A DNA stretch of 64,000 nucleotides from Acinetobacter haemolyticus CIP 64.3 = MTCC 9819 (GCF_000369065.1 NZ_KB849802.1:141263-205262), one strand, 5' to 3'; shown: positions 8,526 through 20,460, counted from the first letter of the stretch. Numbers and translations are program-made. The notes: generated by a model not told the origin, from the sequence alone.

Positions 8526-9761
8526 TTAGGCAAAGAATTTCAAGATCACTTGAATTACAGTTGCATTAATTAAATCGACAAAGAAAGCACCACATAATGG
8601 AACAATTAAGAATGCTTTATGTGATGGTCCATACATATTGGTAATGGCTTGCATGTTTGCAACCGCAGTTGGTGTTGCCCCCATACCAAAACCACAATGA
8701 CCCGCAGCCAATACCGCAGCATCATAGTTTTTACCCATGATCCGGAAGGTAATAAATGCTGCATACAATGCCATCACTAAAGTTTGCGCCGTTAGAATGA
8801 TCACCAATGGACCAGCCAAGTCAGCCAATTGCCACAACTTGAGAGATAACAATGCCATTGCTAAGTATAAAGAAAGTGATGCATTACCAAATACATCAAT
8901 TGCGCGATCAAAAATATCGACCTTCAACACACTTTCTAAAATATTACGTAGGATAACACCGCCGCCTAAGGCCCAAACGAAGGTTGGTAATTCAAACCAT
9001 GTGCCTTTGCTGTATCCCGTCATAAACTCTGCAAATGCAAGACAAGCAGCAAACATACCTAATGTGGTAATCGCATTGTCAGCAGTAATCAAACGGACTT
9101 GATGTGGATTTTCAAAAGGTGCTAAATCTTCTGGATGTGGATCTGGATGAGTATCACGATCTTCGATCTGTGCAGGCGTTTTTGCGCGCGCTAAACTATG
9201 ACGGTTGATTAGCAACTTCGCCAAAGGACCACCGATAATACCACCGATAATCAAACCAAAAGTTGCACTCGCCATACCCAATGCCAATGCACCTTGGATA
9301 CCGTATTGGGTTTCAAAAATCTCACCCCACGCACCCGCCGTACCATGACCACCCGTTAAGGTTACAGAGCCTGCGATTAGTCCAATCAGAGGATCAACCC
9401 CCAATAAGGTTGCCAAACTCATGCCTACCGCATTTTGTACAACAATATAAGCTGCGACACAGCCAAGGAAGAGTACTAAGCCTATACCACCTTCCTTTAG
9501 CTTCATAAAATTGGCACTCAAACCAATCGAAGCAAAGAAGATCAACATAAAGCTTGTCTGTAACTGACTACTAAAGGTAATACTGTATCCCAAGAATGAA
9601 TGGACCAGTAATGACAGTATTGCTGCAACCAAACCACCAGCGACTGGCTCAGGAATATTATAACGCTTTAAGAAATCAATTTTGTTGACGAGCAAACGTC
9701 CTAATAACAAAACGATAACCGCTGAGATTAAGGTATAAAAACCATTAAAAGTAAATTCCAT
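8526..9761 (-). CDS. gltS: Sodium/glutamate symporter
   Basis: This 411-residue inner-membrane protein matches the GltS family (E. coli GltS is 401 residues). It has the YNIPEPVAGGL block near residue 35, SIGLSAN around residue 79, the TGGHGTAGAWG motif in the first half and the matching GHCGFGMGATPTAVANM motif in the second. The two motifs reflect the inverted-repeat fold of the family. GltS takes up glutamate with sodium. A loop rich in Asp, His and Pro in the middle (about residues 196-212) is slightly longer than expected. A GGAAGAAG ribosome-binding site precedes the ATG. It is transcribed alone. Confidence 0.93.
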   Translation of the reverse strand: MEFTFNGFYTLISAVIVLLLGRLLVNKIDFLKRYNIPEPVAGGLVAAILSLLVHSFLGYSITFSSQLQTSFMLIFFASIGLSANFMKLKEGGIGLVLFLGCVAAYIVVQNAVGMSLATLLGVDPLIGLIAGSVTLTGGHGTAGAWGEIFETQYGIQGALALGMASATFGLIIGGIIGGPLAKLLINRHSLARAKTPAQIEDRDTHPDPHPEDLAPFENPHQVRLITADNAITTLGMFAACLAFAEFMTGYSKGTWFELPTFVWALGGGVILRNILESVLKVDIFDRAIDVFGNASLSLYLAMALLSLKLWQLADLAGPLVIILTAQTLVMALYAAFITFRIMGKNYDAAVLAAGHCGFGMGATPTAVANMQAITNMYGPSHKAFLIVPLCGAFFVDLINATVIQVILKFFA

Positions 9762-9941
9762 ATCTTCTTCCGTTTATTTCATTTGTTCTTAGACGTTTTT
9801 TCCATCTTATAAACAATGAAATAGTAACTCTCAAAATGAGTGAAAACTCAATCCACTTAATAAAACAATACAGTTCTTTGTAAGAATGTTGCTTCGATCA
9901 AGTTGATTCATTTTCACGGATGATTACACCTACAGGGTAGG

Positions 9942-11282
9942 CTAGAAGTTATAGCGTGCCATTGCTCCTACACGGCTATCCTTACCTTTTTGTCCATCAA
10001 AGGTTTTACGTTCACCATAGATATACTCCAGACCAAACGTAATAGGTGTGACAGGTGAATACATGACGTTCCACCAACCTTGTTGCAAAGTCTTATTTTG
10101 GGTTTCATCTGTTACAGCCTGTTTAGCAAAGTCATTGCTATCATCTGCAAACATTGCGCCATAAGCTAAGGTACTACGCAATTTAGGCGTAATTTGATAG
10201 CTTGTACCGACAGTCAATGCATCAAACTCATTCAGATTTAAACCCATATTATTTGGATTCACATTAAAAGCATTGTTGGTATACAGTAAAAATTTACTGT
10301 CACCTTTGACATGCGAATAGTCAACCATCGCTTGCAATGCATCTGTGAGTTTATATTTTGCACCGACTGCAACACCCCAACCTAAATCTGAATCATTGCG
10401 ACTGATTTGCATGTTGTCTTTGTTAAAAGCAACTTTACTACGTGCTTCTGTCAATAAAGCACGTACAGAAGTCGTGCCTTTCCCTTCTGCAAAATCATAT
10501 TTCAGTTTAGAGCTTAGCGCTGGTAGTCGATTATCATCATTGCCTTTTTCCAAAGCAATGGCATAACTTATATCTGGATTTAATTTATTACTGTAACGCA
10601 CCATTGGCGTACGATAAGTACCAATTCCTAATGGCGAGTTAAAATCAAGCATTTCTGGCTGTAAATCAGTTGCCAAAAATGTCGATGTGGTTTGACCAAA
10701 TAGCCATTCATTCATGGTTAAGTAAGCATGACGAATACGGATCGTGTCATTATTGCTACCACCACGGAAATCAACTTCTAACTTTCCACCCACTTCTGTG
10801 CCTTCAACTGGCGATTTAAAATCGAGGCCCAGTCGCGTTACAGTCGCTGTGCTATAGAAACGATCACTATTTTTTTCAGCGCCTTCCAAATCTACTTTAT
10901 TGATGCGGTTAAAAATCCCATCACCACCCTTTGCTTGATAAGATGCGTCACCACGCAAAAAACCATAGAGTTTAACTTGCGCACCGGAAGCAGTATGTAT
11001 CGCGAGTGGAGATTTTTTTGCAGGCTCTGTATTTACAACTTTAATATTTTGATTATGTGTTGTAACAGATGCAGGTTGTGCAACAACTTGAGAGGCAACA
11101 TTTTCTTGTTTTGGTTGTGAAACATATTGTTCTAGTAAAGCCCTCAATTCACTCACTTCTGCACGAAGTTGTTGAATTTGCTCTTGCTCACTCGTCGCGT
11201 GAGCAGTGTTCATCATAAGAGTAGCAACAATAATTGCTAAACTTTGCATTACGAACGGCTTGCGGATGAGAGTTAAACTCAT
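9942..11282 (-). CDS. dcaP: DcaP-like outer-membrane porin
   Basis: This is a 446-residue outer-membrane protein of the DcaP family, a trimeric porin abundant in Acinetobacter. The ATG at 11282 has a strong AAAGGAG site. A signal peptide ends near residue 29 (AHA), followed by a short coiled coil (EQEQIQQLRAEVSELRALLEQ), which is the periplasmic oligomerisation element known in DcaP. Next come a Pro/Thr/Gln-rich linker and a 16-strand-type barrel with aromatic-rich alternating strands ending in F (ARYNF). DcaP prefers negatively charged solutes such as dicarboxylates. No catabolic dca cluster is nearby. Symbol assignment is from family resemblance; paralogues are common in the genus. Confidence 0.8.
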   Translation of the reverse strand: MSLTLIRKPFVMQSLAIIVATLMMNTAHATSEQEQIQQLRAEVSELRALLEQYVSQPKQENVASQVVAQPASVTTHNQNIKVVNTEPAKKSPLAIHTASGAQVKLYGFLRGDASYQAKGGDGIFNRINKVDLEGAEKNSDRFYSTATVTRLGLDFKSPVEGTEVGGKLEVDFRGGSNNDTIRIRHAYLTMNEWLFGQTTSTFLATDLQPEMLDFNSPLGIGTYRTPMVRYSNKLNPDISYAIALEKGNDDNRLPALSSKLKYDFAEGKGTTSVRALLTEARSKVAFNKDNMQISRNDSDLGWGVAVGAKYKLTDALQAMVDYSHVKGDSKFLLYTNNAFNVNPNNMGLNLNEFDALTVGTSYQITPKLRSTLAYGAMFADDSNDFAKQAVTDETQNKTLQQGWWNVMYSPVTPITFGLEYIYGERKTFDGQKGKDSRVGAMARYNF

Positions 11283-11707
11283 AAGAAGCTCCTTTATCCA
11301 GTGTATATTTCCACGTTTTCCCAAAGCATAAAACTCGAAAATTAAAATGCTTTGTACAGAAAATCTCCCCCCACCCTAATCAGTAAGGACAGTCTAATCG
11401 GTTTTTTAAAAAGGGCGTATTATGCATAAATTTAGGATATTGTGTGTACTTTTTTATTCGAAGAGCCACGGCACTTTTTAGAATACCTATAAAATATTTT
11501 ATTTTTTTCATCGTGTTATAAATAAAATTCTTTTTCATGCAAATATAACATAGTTCAAAAAACGCACTAGAATAATCAAGTCTTTTGCAGTAATGACTAT
11601 TTTTCACTCAACATATAAACCATGTTCAAAAAATCATCCGCAAATCTCATGTATTGCTTTATAGTCACCTCACATGAGAAAGATTCGAAAATAAAGAGGC
11701 ATTTTTT
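11283..11707. other. Divergent intergenic region dcaP / nitroreductase
   Basis: These 425 bases hold the promoters of two divergent genes. A 75-codon minus-strand reading frame in it (11380-11607) has no ribosome-binding site and an unconvincing composition, so I do not call a gene. The stretch next to dcaP is AT-rich; no operator was identified. Confidence 0.5.
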
Positions 11708-12415
11708 ATGAACATGGAACAAGTCCGTTACGTGGATGAGGCAATCCGATCTCGTCATTCTGTACGTGCATTTTTAGACCGCCCTGTTGAGCAACAAATC
11801 ATCAAAGATATTCTAGATGTTGCCTGTCGTGCCCCTTCAGGTACAAATACTCAACCTTGGAAGGTTTATGTCATCACAGGAAAAAAACGTACGGAAATGA
11901 TTGACCGTGTTTGTACCGCCCAAGTTGAATCATTCCAAAATCCTGCGCTTGCATCACAATACAAAGAAACCTTCGCTTATTATCCTGAAACATGGATTTC
12001 ACCTTTTATTGATCGCCGCCGAGAAAATGGTTGGGGACTCTATGGTTTATTAGGTATCCAAAAAGGTGAGAAAGAAAAGATGGCGGCACAGCAGTTGCGT
12101 AACTTTCAATTGTTCGATGCGCCTGTTGGTCTTTATTTTACTGTGAATAAAATAATGGGCATTGGTGCCAAAATGGATATCTCCATGATGATTCAAAATG
12201 TCATGGTCGCAGCTAAAGCTCGTGGCTTGGATACTTGCCCACAAGCCGCATGGAACCATTTTCATCCAATCGTTTTAGATATTTTGGGTGCCCCAGACGA
12301 TGAAGAGCTGGTTTGTGCTATCGCACTCGGTTATGCCGACCCCGAACATATTGTGAATACCTTCATTACGCCTCGTGAGCCAGTTGAAAATTTCACTGTG
12401 TTTCTTGATGAATGA
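11708..12415 (+). CDS. Nitroreductase-family flavoprotein
   Basis: This is a 235-residue member of the nitroreductase/NfnB-like flavin oxidoreductase family. The FMN-binding signature at the N-terminus is clear: a RHSVRAF block at about residues 15-21 and the RAPSGTNTQPW block around residue 40. Further blocks are ENGWGLYGLLGI and a C-terminal AIALGYADP followed by TPREPVE. Such enzymes use NAD(P)H to reduce nitroaromatics, quinones or related electrophiles as FMN-bound dimers. The physiological substrate is unknown. An AGAGG site lies upstream of the ATG. It is convergent with the Bcr/CflA gene. Confidence 0.88.
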   Translation: MNMEQVRYVDEAIRSRHSVRAFLDRPVEQQIIKDILDVACRAPSGTNTQPWKVYVITGKKRTEMIDRVCTAQVESFQNPALASQYKETFAYYPETWISPFIDRRRENGWGLYGLLGIQKGEKEKMAAQQLRNFQLFDAPVGLYFTVNKIMGIGAKMDISMMIQNVMVAAKARGLDTCPQAAWNHFHPIVLDILGAPDDEELVCAIALGYADPEHIVNTFITPREPVENFTVFLDE

Positions 12416-12437
12416 TTAAAGTTTAGGACAATTCCAG

Positions 12438-12459
12438 AGGCTATAGAAATCTATGGCCT
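12438..12459. terminator. Possible bidirectional terminator
   Basis: A 9-bp stem with one G-U pair (12438-12446 with 12451-12459) and an AAAT loop fills most of the 45-base gap between two convergent genes. There is no long U-tract, so this is tentative. Confidence 0.4.
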
Positions 12460-12460
12460 T

Positions 12461-13672
12461 CTAAACTGAAGCTCGCTGTTGTCGCCCAACTTTAAAGATC
12501 ATCAATAATCCAAGACTGGTAAACATCAGCATCATCAGCCCCATATTGAGTGATGCCTTCCAAACTAAAAAGTTCAGTATCACCCCACCCAACAACCCAC
12601 ATGCAAACTGCATGCTCCCCATGATCGCACTCGCCGTACCTGCACGAGCACCTTGTTCAGACATTGCCAATGCCATTGCATTTGGACCAGTCAAACCTAT
12701 ACCAGAAACAACCAAAAATAAGCCTGACATTAAAAACCACAATGGCGCATTGACCATCAATCCAGCACTCACCACGCAAACTGCTCCAAAGCACTGGATT
12801 GAACCGCCAAGGACTAAACGAGGAAATACCCCCATTCGCGTATTCAAATGCTTATTTAATGAAGACATCAACATAATACCCGCAGCATTAAAGGCAAAAG
12901 CATAAGAAAAATGTTGCTGTGACAAACCATACTGTCCCATGAAAACTGCGGAAGCAGAACTGATATAACAAAATAGTGCTGCGCCAGTCAGACACCCAGC
13001 CAGCATCGGAAGTCTAAAGCTTTGATCCTTAAAAATGGCAGCGTATAGAGTGGTTACTTGATAAGTCGATAATTTTAAACGGCGTTCTACAGGCAGTGAT
13101 TCTTTAAAGAAAAAGTGTACACATAAGCCACAAATCACCCCAATCATTGCTAAACAAACAAAAATAGACTGCCAAGGAAAGAAAATTAAAATCCATGCCC
13201 CAAAAATCGGTGCCAAAATCGGTGCCAATCCCATCACAATCATCATGCTCGAAAAAGCTTGTGCTGAACCTTGTACATCTAATCGATCTCGAATCGCAGC
13301 CCTAGCAATCACGACGCCAACACAGCCCCCCAACGCCTGAAAGATACGAGCAATGATCAGCGCCCATTCATTCGTAACTAAAACACAGGCTAAACTGGCA
13401 ATCACATAGAGCGTCAACCCAAAATATAAGGGTGTTTTTCGACCTATACGATCACTGACCGGTCCATAAAAAAGCTGCCCGATGGCAAGCCCTAAAAAGT
13501 AAGCTGGTAGAGTATTGGCCACCATTTGGGTACTTACCCCAAATTCATCTGCCATCTGGGGTAAGGCAGGCAGATACATATCAATAGATAAAGGTCCCAA
13601 GGCCGTTAACAAAGCAAGCAACATAATCCATGTTGTTGAATATTGACGTTGATTGGTTTGCTCTACCTGCAT
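12461..13672 (-). CDS. Bcr/CflA-family MFS drug efflux transporter
   Basis: This is a 403-residue major facilitator protein with 12 predicted spans. The first span ends in GPLSIDMYLPALPQ, the signature of the Bcr/CflA (DHA1) drug:proton antiporters. The loop between spans 2 and 3 carries GPVSDRIGRKTPL (motif A), and span 4 has the ARAAIRD block. Members export bicyclomycin, chloramphenicol, florfenicol or sulfonamides; the substrate cannot be told from sequence. No regulator is adjacent. It is divergent from yccS. Confidence 0.9.
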   Translation of the reverse strand: MQVEQTNQRQYSTTWIMLLALLTALGPLSIDMYLPALPQMADEFGVSTQMVANTLPAYFLGLAIGQLFYGPVSDRIGRKTPLYFGLTLYVIASLACVLVTNEWALIIARIFQALGGCVGVVIARAAIRDRLDVQGSAQAFSSMMIVMGLAPILAPIFGAWILIFFPWQSIFVCLAMIGVICGLCVHFFFKESLPVERRLKLSTYQVTTLYAAIFKDQSFRLPMLAGCLTGAALFCYISSASAVFMGQYGLSQQHFSYAFAFNAAGIMLMSSLNKHLNTRMGVFPRLVLGGSIQCFGAVCVVSAGLMVNAPLWFLMSGLFLVVSGIGLTGPNAMALAMSEQGARAGTASAIMGSMQFACGLLGGVILNFLVWKASLNMGLMMLMFTSLGLLMIFKVGRQQRASV

Positions 13673-13814
13673 AATGCTCTACTATTCAAGTTTATTCATG
13701 TGCAAGCTTAACACTCTCACGTGAATTTGTGCATAATAATACTGTCTGTTAATCATTGATAAACATTCAGCGCACGCAGAATAATTTGATTGCAAAATAC
13801 AAGAAGGATAAACC

Positions 13815-15995
13815 TTGAATTCTGGGTCAAAACGCTTAAAACAAGCGACCTATAACACCACGTTTATGTATAACGTACGGATGTTAATTGCTTTTACAGG
13901 AACGGCTTTCGTTCCTTATTTGCTCGACTACCAACTCGCAACCATTCCACTTACGCTGGGTGTCGTAGCAGCAGCAATCAGTGACATTGACGATCGCTTT
14001 TCAGTTCGTCTAATGAACCTGATTTATACATATATTGGTTTCTTTATTACCGCAGCTTCAGTTCAGCTACTCTTCCCTTATCCAATTGCGTTTGCAGTTG
14101 GCTTAATTGCTTCGTGCATCGGATGGATTCTATTAGGTTCACTTGGGCGTCGCTATGCAACGATTGCCTATGGCTGTCTGGTGATCTCTGTCTATACCAT
14201 GTTGGGTGTACATCTATTTGAAGAATGGTATCTGCAACCTGCACTTTTAGTCGTTGGTGCTGCTTGGTATGGTTTGCTCTCCACCATTAGCTTTTTATTG
14301 TTCCCTGTTCGCCAACTACAAGATCAACTTGCTGCGTCCTATAATGCTTTAGGCGGTTTCCTTTATGCTAAGTCAAACTTATTTGATGTAGATATGACGC
14401 CATCCAGTTATCAACAAAGTATGATTGATTTGTCCATGGAGAACAGCAAACTCATTGGACTTTTCAACAACTTACGCGTTGCGTTATTAACCCGACTCAA
14501 AGGTGATCGAGGACAAAAAGATACACGTAGAAGTCTCCAATACTATTTTGTTGCACAAGACATTCATGAACGCGCAGATTCAGCACATATTGATTATCAA
14601 AAGCTGACCAAAGTCTTCCAACACAGTGACATCCTATTTCGTTTTCAACGAATTCTATCTATTCAAGGTAAGGCTTGTCAGGATTTAGCTCAATCCATCT
14701 TAAGTCGTACTCGCTACACGCATAACAAACGCTTTAAACATAGCTTTGAAAATCTAAGATTGTCTTTGGAAAAACTTCGTGAAGATGGGCTATATGATCA
14801 AGTACGGGTCAATGCACTGTTCGCACTGTATCAAAATCTTAAATCGATTGATGCACAATTACAAAACCTAGAAACCGAACGAAATCTCGTTTTAGATAAT
14901 GCACAACAGCCTGAGCATCAACTCAAAGATGATGATCTCAAAGGAATGAAGGATATCGTTGTTCGAATCAAACAGAATCTTACGCCTGAGTCTGTTTTAT
15001 TTCGCCATGCTGTCCGCTTATCAATTGTGCTTTTTATTGGCTATCTCTTTATCCAAATGACCAATATTGCTTATGGCTATTGGATTTTATTGACAGCACT
15101 GTTTGTTTGCCAACCCAACTTTAACGCGACTAAACGTCGGTTATATTTACGGATTATTGGTACTTTGGTTGGGATCATCGTCGGTCTTGCCATTATCTAT
15201 TTTATTCCTTCACTCGAAGGTCAACTGGTGATGCTAGTGTTAAGCGGCATTTTGTTCTTTGAATTACGAAGTAAACAATATGCTCAAGCTACTGCATTTA
15301 TTACCATCCTTGCTTTAATTAATTTCAACTTGGATGGTTCAGCATTTGCCGCAGGATTTCCTCGTTTTATTGACACAATTATCGGCTGTGCATTGGCATG
15401 GTTTGGTGTCAGCTTTATTTGGCCAGATTGGAAATTCCGTAGACTTCCACGTTCAATTCGACGTGCTTTACAAGCTCAATGCCAATATTTAGCTGAAGTC
15501 GTCACCCAATACCATCAAGGTCGCAACAATGCCCTCAATTATCGAGTGGTTCGACGCGCAGCACATAATACCGATGCTGAGGTTGCTTCTTTAATTTCTA
15601 CGTTGGCTACGGAGCCTAATATTGACAGCACTCAAAAAGCCCAAGCTTTTGAATTCTTATGTCTAAGCCATACTTTTTTAAGTTATATCGCAGCACTCGG
15701 TGCACATCGTGAACAAATACAGGACCAAGAAGTTCTTGACCTATTAGATCAAGCGCTGGATGATATTCAAGGTGCATTACTCAGAGATGAAGTCCCAGAC
15801 CTTTCCGCACAAAATATGCTACAAACCATCAGGCAGCGCTTAACCCAAAAAGAAAGTAATGAAAACGACCAAAAGTCATTGATTATTTTACAGCAGCTGT
15901 CACTTATGCTCAGTATTTTGACTCGTTTGAGTATGCTCAAACAAAGCTTAGGACATGAACCAAGTGAGGATGGCACTGAGTTTGCGTCACTTTAA
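13815..15995 (+). CDS. yccS: YccS-family inner-membrane protein (FUSC domain)
   Basis: This 726-residue protein is colinear with E. coli YccS. It has an N-terminal membrane block (about residues 20-170) with IPLTLGVVAAAISDIDDR, a soluble helical middle containing GDRGQKDTRR and YYFVAQDIHERA, and a second membrane block (about 395-530) with FRHAVRLSIVL and GYWILLTALFVCQPNF. A helical C-terminal domain follows. The family (FUSC/aromatic-acid exporter-like) has no firmly established function. The reading frame opens with TTG at 13815, preceded 6 bases upstream by AAGAAGGA; the first in-frame ATG is 17 codons later and has no comparable site. Transcribed alone. Confidence 0.88.
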   Translation: MNSGSKRLKQATYNTTFMYNVRMLIAFTGTAFVPYLLDYQLATIPLTLGVVAAAISDIDDRFSVRLMNLIYTYIGFFITAASVQLLFPYPIAFAVGLIASCIGWILLGSLGRRYATIAYGCLVISVYTMLGVHLFEEWYLQPALLVVGAAWYGLLSTISFLLFPVRQLQDQLAASYNALGGFLYAKSNLFDVDMTPSSYQQSMIDLSMENSKLIGLFNNLRVALLTRLKGDRGQKDTRRSLQYYFVAQDIHERADSAHIDYQKLTKVFQHSDILFRFQRILSIQGKACQDLAQSILSRTRYTHNKRFKHSFENLRLSLEKLREDGLYDQVRVNALFALYQNLKSIDAQLQNLETERNLVLDNAQQPEHQLKDDDLKGMKDIVVRIKQNLTPESVLFRHAVRLSIVLFIGYLFIQMTNIAYGYWILLTALFVCQPNFNATKRRLYLRIIGTLVGIIVGLAIIYFIPSLEGQLVMLVLSGILFFELRSKQYAQATAFITILALINFNLDGSAFAAGFPRFIDTIIGCALAWFGVSFIWPDWKFRRLPRSIRRALQAQCQYLAEVVTQYHQGRNNALNYRVVRRAAHNTDAEVASLISTLATEPNIDSTQKAQAFEFLCLSHTFLSYIAALGAHREQIQDQEVLDLLDQALDDIQGALLRDEVPDLSAQNMLQTIRQRLTQKESNENDQKSLIILQQLSLMLSILTRLSMLKQSLGHEPSEDGTEFASL

Positions 15996-16127
15996 CCTTG
16001 AACTATCCTTTGGATTTCATAGTACTTGATACATTGGTAGAATATCTTTGATTATGAGGGTTTATATCGTGTCAACACCCTCTATTAATGCTAAACTTAA
16101 TTCAGTTCTAGACTCATTTTTTAAACT

Positions 16128-16712
16128 ATGACCGCCAAAACTCTATACGCTTATACGCTACAACCTGTTCCTTATGAAGTTTCTGAAGTTGAACAACGTC
16201 AAGCTCAACTTATGATTTGGCGCAGCAGCAACAAATTTAGCCGCAAAGCTTGGATCATTATGATCTCTCTTGTTATGCTTTCTTTAGTCGCAGCAGGACT
16301 TATCAAATATTACTCGACTTACTCGACTGTGATTTGCTGGGTAGTCATTATTGGGGTTGCTTTTTACTACCTCACCAAAAAGTTTGGTCTTGAATGGTAT
16401 GTAAAACGTAAAATGAAAGAATTCCCAGTACAAGAAATTAAAGGGATTCGCTTAGGCGTACAACCGCATGGTCTTGTAATGCGTCAAAAAGTAGGTTTAC
16501 AAGATGGTACAGCAACCATTGGCTGGAAAGATATCTATGAGTGGTATGCTTCACCTGACTTTATTTTGGTTAACTTCAAAGTAAAAACACCAAAAGGTGA
16601 TGAGCAACAAGGTGCTTATATTTTACCTAAACGAATGGATTCAAAGAACTTCTCTTTCAAAACCATTCGCAGACATTTAAATGAAACTGTGGGTGCGCCA
16701 AAAACCTTATAA
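16128..16712 (+). CDS. YcxB-like membrane protein
   Basis: This is a 194-residue protein with two adjacent membrane spans (about residues 42-62 and 66-84) followed by a soluble C-terminal domain of about 90 residues. The pattern of a turn-rich sheet (GLVMRQKVGLQDG, then IGWKDIYEWYASPDFILVNF, then AYILPKRM) is typical of the YcxB-like domain, found on small membrane proteins of unknown function. No ribosome-binding site is obvious upstream of the ATG. The gene ends in a strong terminator and has no operon partner. Function is unknown. Confidence 0.65.
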   Translation: MTAKTLYAYTLQPVPYEVSEVEQRQAQLMIWRSSNKFSRKAWIIMISLVMLSLVAAGLIKYYSTYSTVICWVVIIGVAFYYLTKKFGLEWYVKRKMKEFPVQEIKGIRLGVQPHGLVMRQKVGLQDGTATIGWKDIYEWYASPDFILVNFKVKTPKGDEQQGAYILPKRMDSKNFSFKTIRRHLNETVGAPKTL

Positions 16713-16730
16713 GTTAAACGATCAATATCA

Positions 16731-16757
16731 AGGCTAACCAATTGGTTAGCCTTTTTT
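16731..16757 (+). terminator. Rho-independent terminator
   Basis: A perfect inverted repeat with 11-bp arms (16731-16741 and 16742-16752, loop formed from its centre) followed directly by a T-run. It closes the YcxB-like gene. Confidence 0.92.
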
Positions 16758-17087
16758 GTTTCTGATGGGCACGCAATCAAATCATCCTTTGCGCCCAATT
16801 GTAACAATACGAAAATATATGTAATAAATTTTATACAGCAACTCTGAACACTTCTAGAACAATTCTGCTCTACCTATTCAATCCTTGTCCTGATTCAGTA
16901 ATAAATACACCAGCTTAACTTTAAAACGATATAAACCAAGTAAAAGACTCAACAAAATATTCTGATATAACAGTAAATTGCCAAAATAAAACATCAAGAG
17001 TATGTTATCAATCACATAAAAAAGAAATCAAATTCATTCATTTTTATTCGATATACAAAATATTTAATAATAGTAAGGTTATAAGCA
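16758..17087. other. AT-rich region upstream of the aspT-aspD operon
   Basis: This stretch of 330 bases has no gene. It is markedly AT-rich and must contain the aspT promoter. I could not assign convincing -35/-10 boxes or an operator by eye. Confidence 0.45.
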
Positions 17088-18773
17088 ATGATAGAAACCA
17101 TACAAAATGAGTTAAGACACAGCCCTGAAATTCTCCTTTTTTTATCTTTAGCAATCGGATTTTGGATTGGTCAATTTCAGTTTGGCAAATTCCAGTTTGG
17201 CGGTGTTGCTGGCTCGCTTTTAGTAGCAGTTTTACTAAGTCTTTTAGGCGTTCCTATAGACAATGGAGTCAAAGCAATCCTCTTTGCATTATTTATATAT
17301 GCAGTTGGTTTTGAAAGTGGACCTCAATTTTTCAAATCTTTAGGTCCTGAATCGATTAAAGAAATTTTATTGGCTGTTTTCATGGCAGTCACAGGTCTAA
17401 TCACTGTTCTGATTATGGCCAAACTATTCAATTTAGATAAAGGTTTAGCCGCAGGAATGGCGGCTGGCGGGATGACGCAATCAGCAATTATTGGAACCGC
17501 TGGCGATGCCCTATCACGATTGGATTTACCCTTACAAGAAATTCAACGATTACAGGCTAACGTTGCGATTGGATATGCAGTCACGTATATCTTTGGATCA
17601 TTGGGTGCCATCATCGTATGTGTCAATATTTTACCTAGATTTATGGGAAGAGAAATCCGTGATGACGCCCTCAAGGCTCAATCTGAAAAATTAAAAGGCG
17701 CTTTTGAACTGGCACCGGGGCAGGAGCTAGCAATGCCTGAAATTGTCGGGCGTATCTACAAGGTTGAACACATTGATGGTCAAAAGGTTTCAGAGTTAGA
17801 AAGTAAAGTATCTGGGATTACCTTGGAACGCTTAAAACGTAAAAACCAACTCGTTGACATTCGCCCAGATACCATACTACAAACGGATGACATCGTCCTT
17901 GTGGTTGGAAGACGAGCAGCAGTCATCCAAGTCGCTGATCTAATTGGCACAGAACTGCAATCCTCTCAAGGTATGGAAATGATCATGGATACAACTGACA
18001 TTATCCTAACCAATACCAAATACACCAATCGCTCGCTTGGAGATATTAAAACCAATACACCTTCTGATTTAAAACATGGCATTTATGTATTGGGGATTCA
18101 GTGTAACGGGGAACAACAGCCCCTTAATGATGAGACCATTCTAAAACAAGGCGATCGAATCACTGTTTACGGTACGGAGAGTGACCTTAAACGTTTAATC
18201 AAAGAAGGTGGTCAAGCCCTTCCCGAAAGCCTAAAAACCGACTGGATCTTTCATGGTGCAGGTCTAGTCGTTGGTCTGTTAATTGGTTTAATCGTCGTTC
18301 GTGTTGGAGGTGTTCCACTTACGCTTGGTGCTGGCGGTGGTGCTTTATTATCAGGTTTAATCTTTGGATGGCTAAGAAGCCGACATCAAGTACATGGCAA
18401 TATGCCAGCAGCAGCCTCACAGTTGCTTAAAGATCTGGGACTGGCTAGTTTTGTGGCAGCGGTTGGTCTGCAATCTGGTCTGCAAGCCATCCAAACAATT
18501 AAAGAAAGCGGCCTTTCCCTATTCATGATCGGTGTTGTAGTTACGCTGGTACCACTCATTCTTTCGATGTTTTTTGCGCGTTATGTTCTCAAATATACCA
18601 ATGTTGCTGTCATGGCAGGTGCTATCTCAGGCGCCCGAAGTGCAAATCCAGCATTTGGTGGTGTTCTCGATAAAGCTGGAAACTCGATTCCAACAGTTCC
18701 ATTTGCAATTACTTATGCATTGGCAAACGTCTTCCTGACATTGCTTGGGCCATTAATTGTCGGTCTAGCCTAA
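17088..18773 (+). CDS. aspT: Aspartate:alanine antiporter
   Basis: This is a 561-residue transporter of the aspartate:alanine exchanger (AAE) family. Two membrane blocks (about residues 14-185 and 385-561) flank a cytoplasmic part with two TrkA-C/RCK-C-like domains (about 205-285 and 290-375; see LVDIRPDTILQTDDIVLVVGR). Family blocks are FALFIYAVGFESGPQFF, GGMTQSAIIGTAGDA and the matching GAISGARSANPAFGG in the second half. AspT swaps extracellular aspartate for intracellular alanine. The next gene encodes the matching decarboxylase 55 bases downstream, which makes the assignment strong. Together they consume a cytoplasmic proton per cycle and generate proton-motive force. Confidence 0.92.
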   Translation: MIETIQNELRHSPEILLFLSLAIGFWIGQFQFGKFQFGGVAGSLLVAVLLSLLGVPIDNGVKAILFALFIYAVGFESGPQFFKSLGPESIKEILLAVFMAVTGLITVLIMAKLFNLDKGLAAGMAAGGMTQSAIIGTAGDALSRLDLPLQEIQRLQANVAIGYAVTYIFGSLGAIIVCVNILPRFMGREIRDDALKAQSEKLKGAFELAPGQELAMPEIVGRIYKVEHIDGQKVSELESKVSGITLERLKRKNQLVDIRPDTILQTDDIVLVVGRRAAVIQVADLIGTELQSSQGMEMIMDTTDIILTNTKYTNRSLGDIKTNTPSDLKHGIYVLGIQCNGEQQPLNDETILKQGDRITVYGTESDLKRLIKEGGQALPESLKTDWIFHGAGLVVGLLIGLIVVRVGGVPLTLGAGGGALLSGLIFGWLRSRHQVHGNMPAAASQLLKDLGLASFVAAVGLQSGLQAIQTIKESGLSLFMIGVVVTLVPLILSMFFARYVLKYTNVAVMAGAISGARSANPAFGGVLDKAGNSIPTVPFAITYALANVFLTLLGPLIVGLA

Positions 18774-18777
18774 ATAA

Positions 18778-20433
<1,656 letters not shown>

Positions 20434-20460
20434 TCCTTACTCATCTCACCAAACAGACTC

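Noticed and set aside
11380..11607. A 75-codon minus-strand frame upstream of dcaP
   Set aside because: No ribosome-binding site, unusual composition rich in Lys, Tyr and Phe, no recognisable domain, and it lies in a promoter region.
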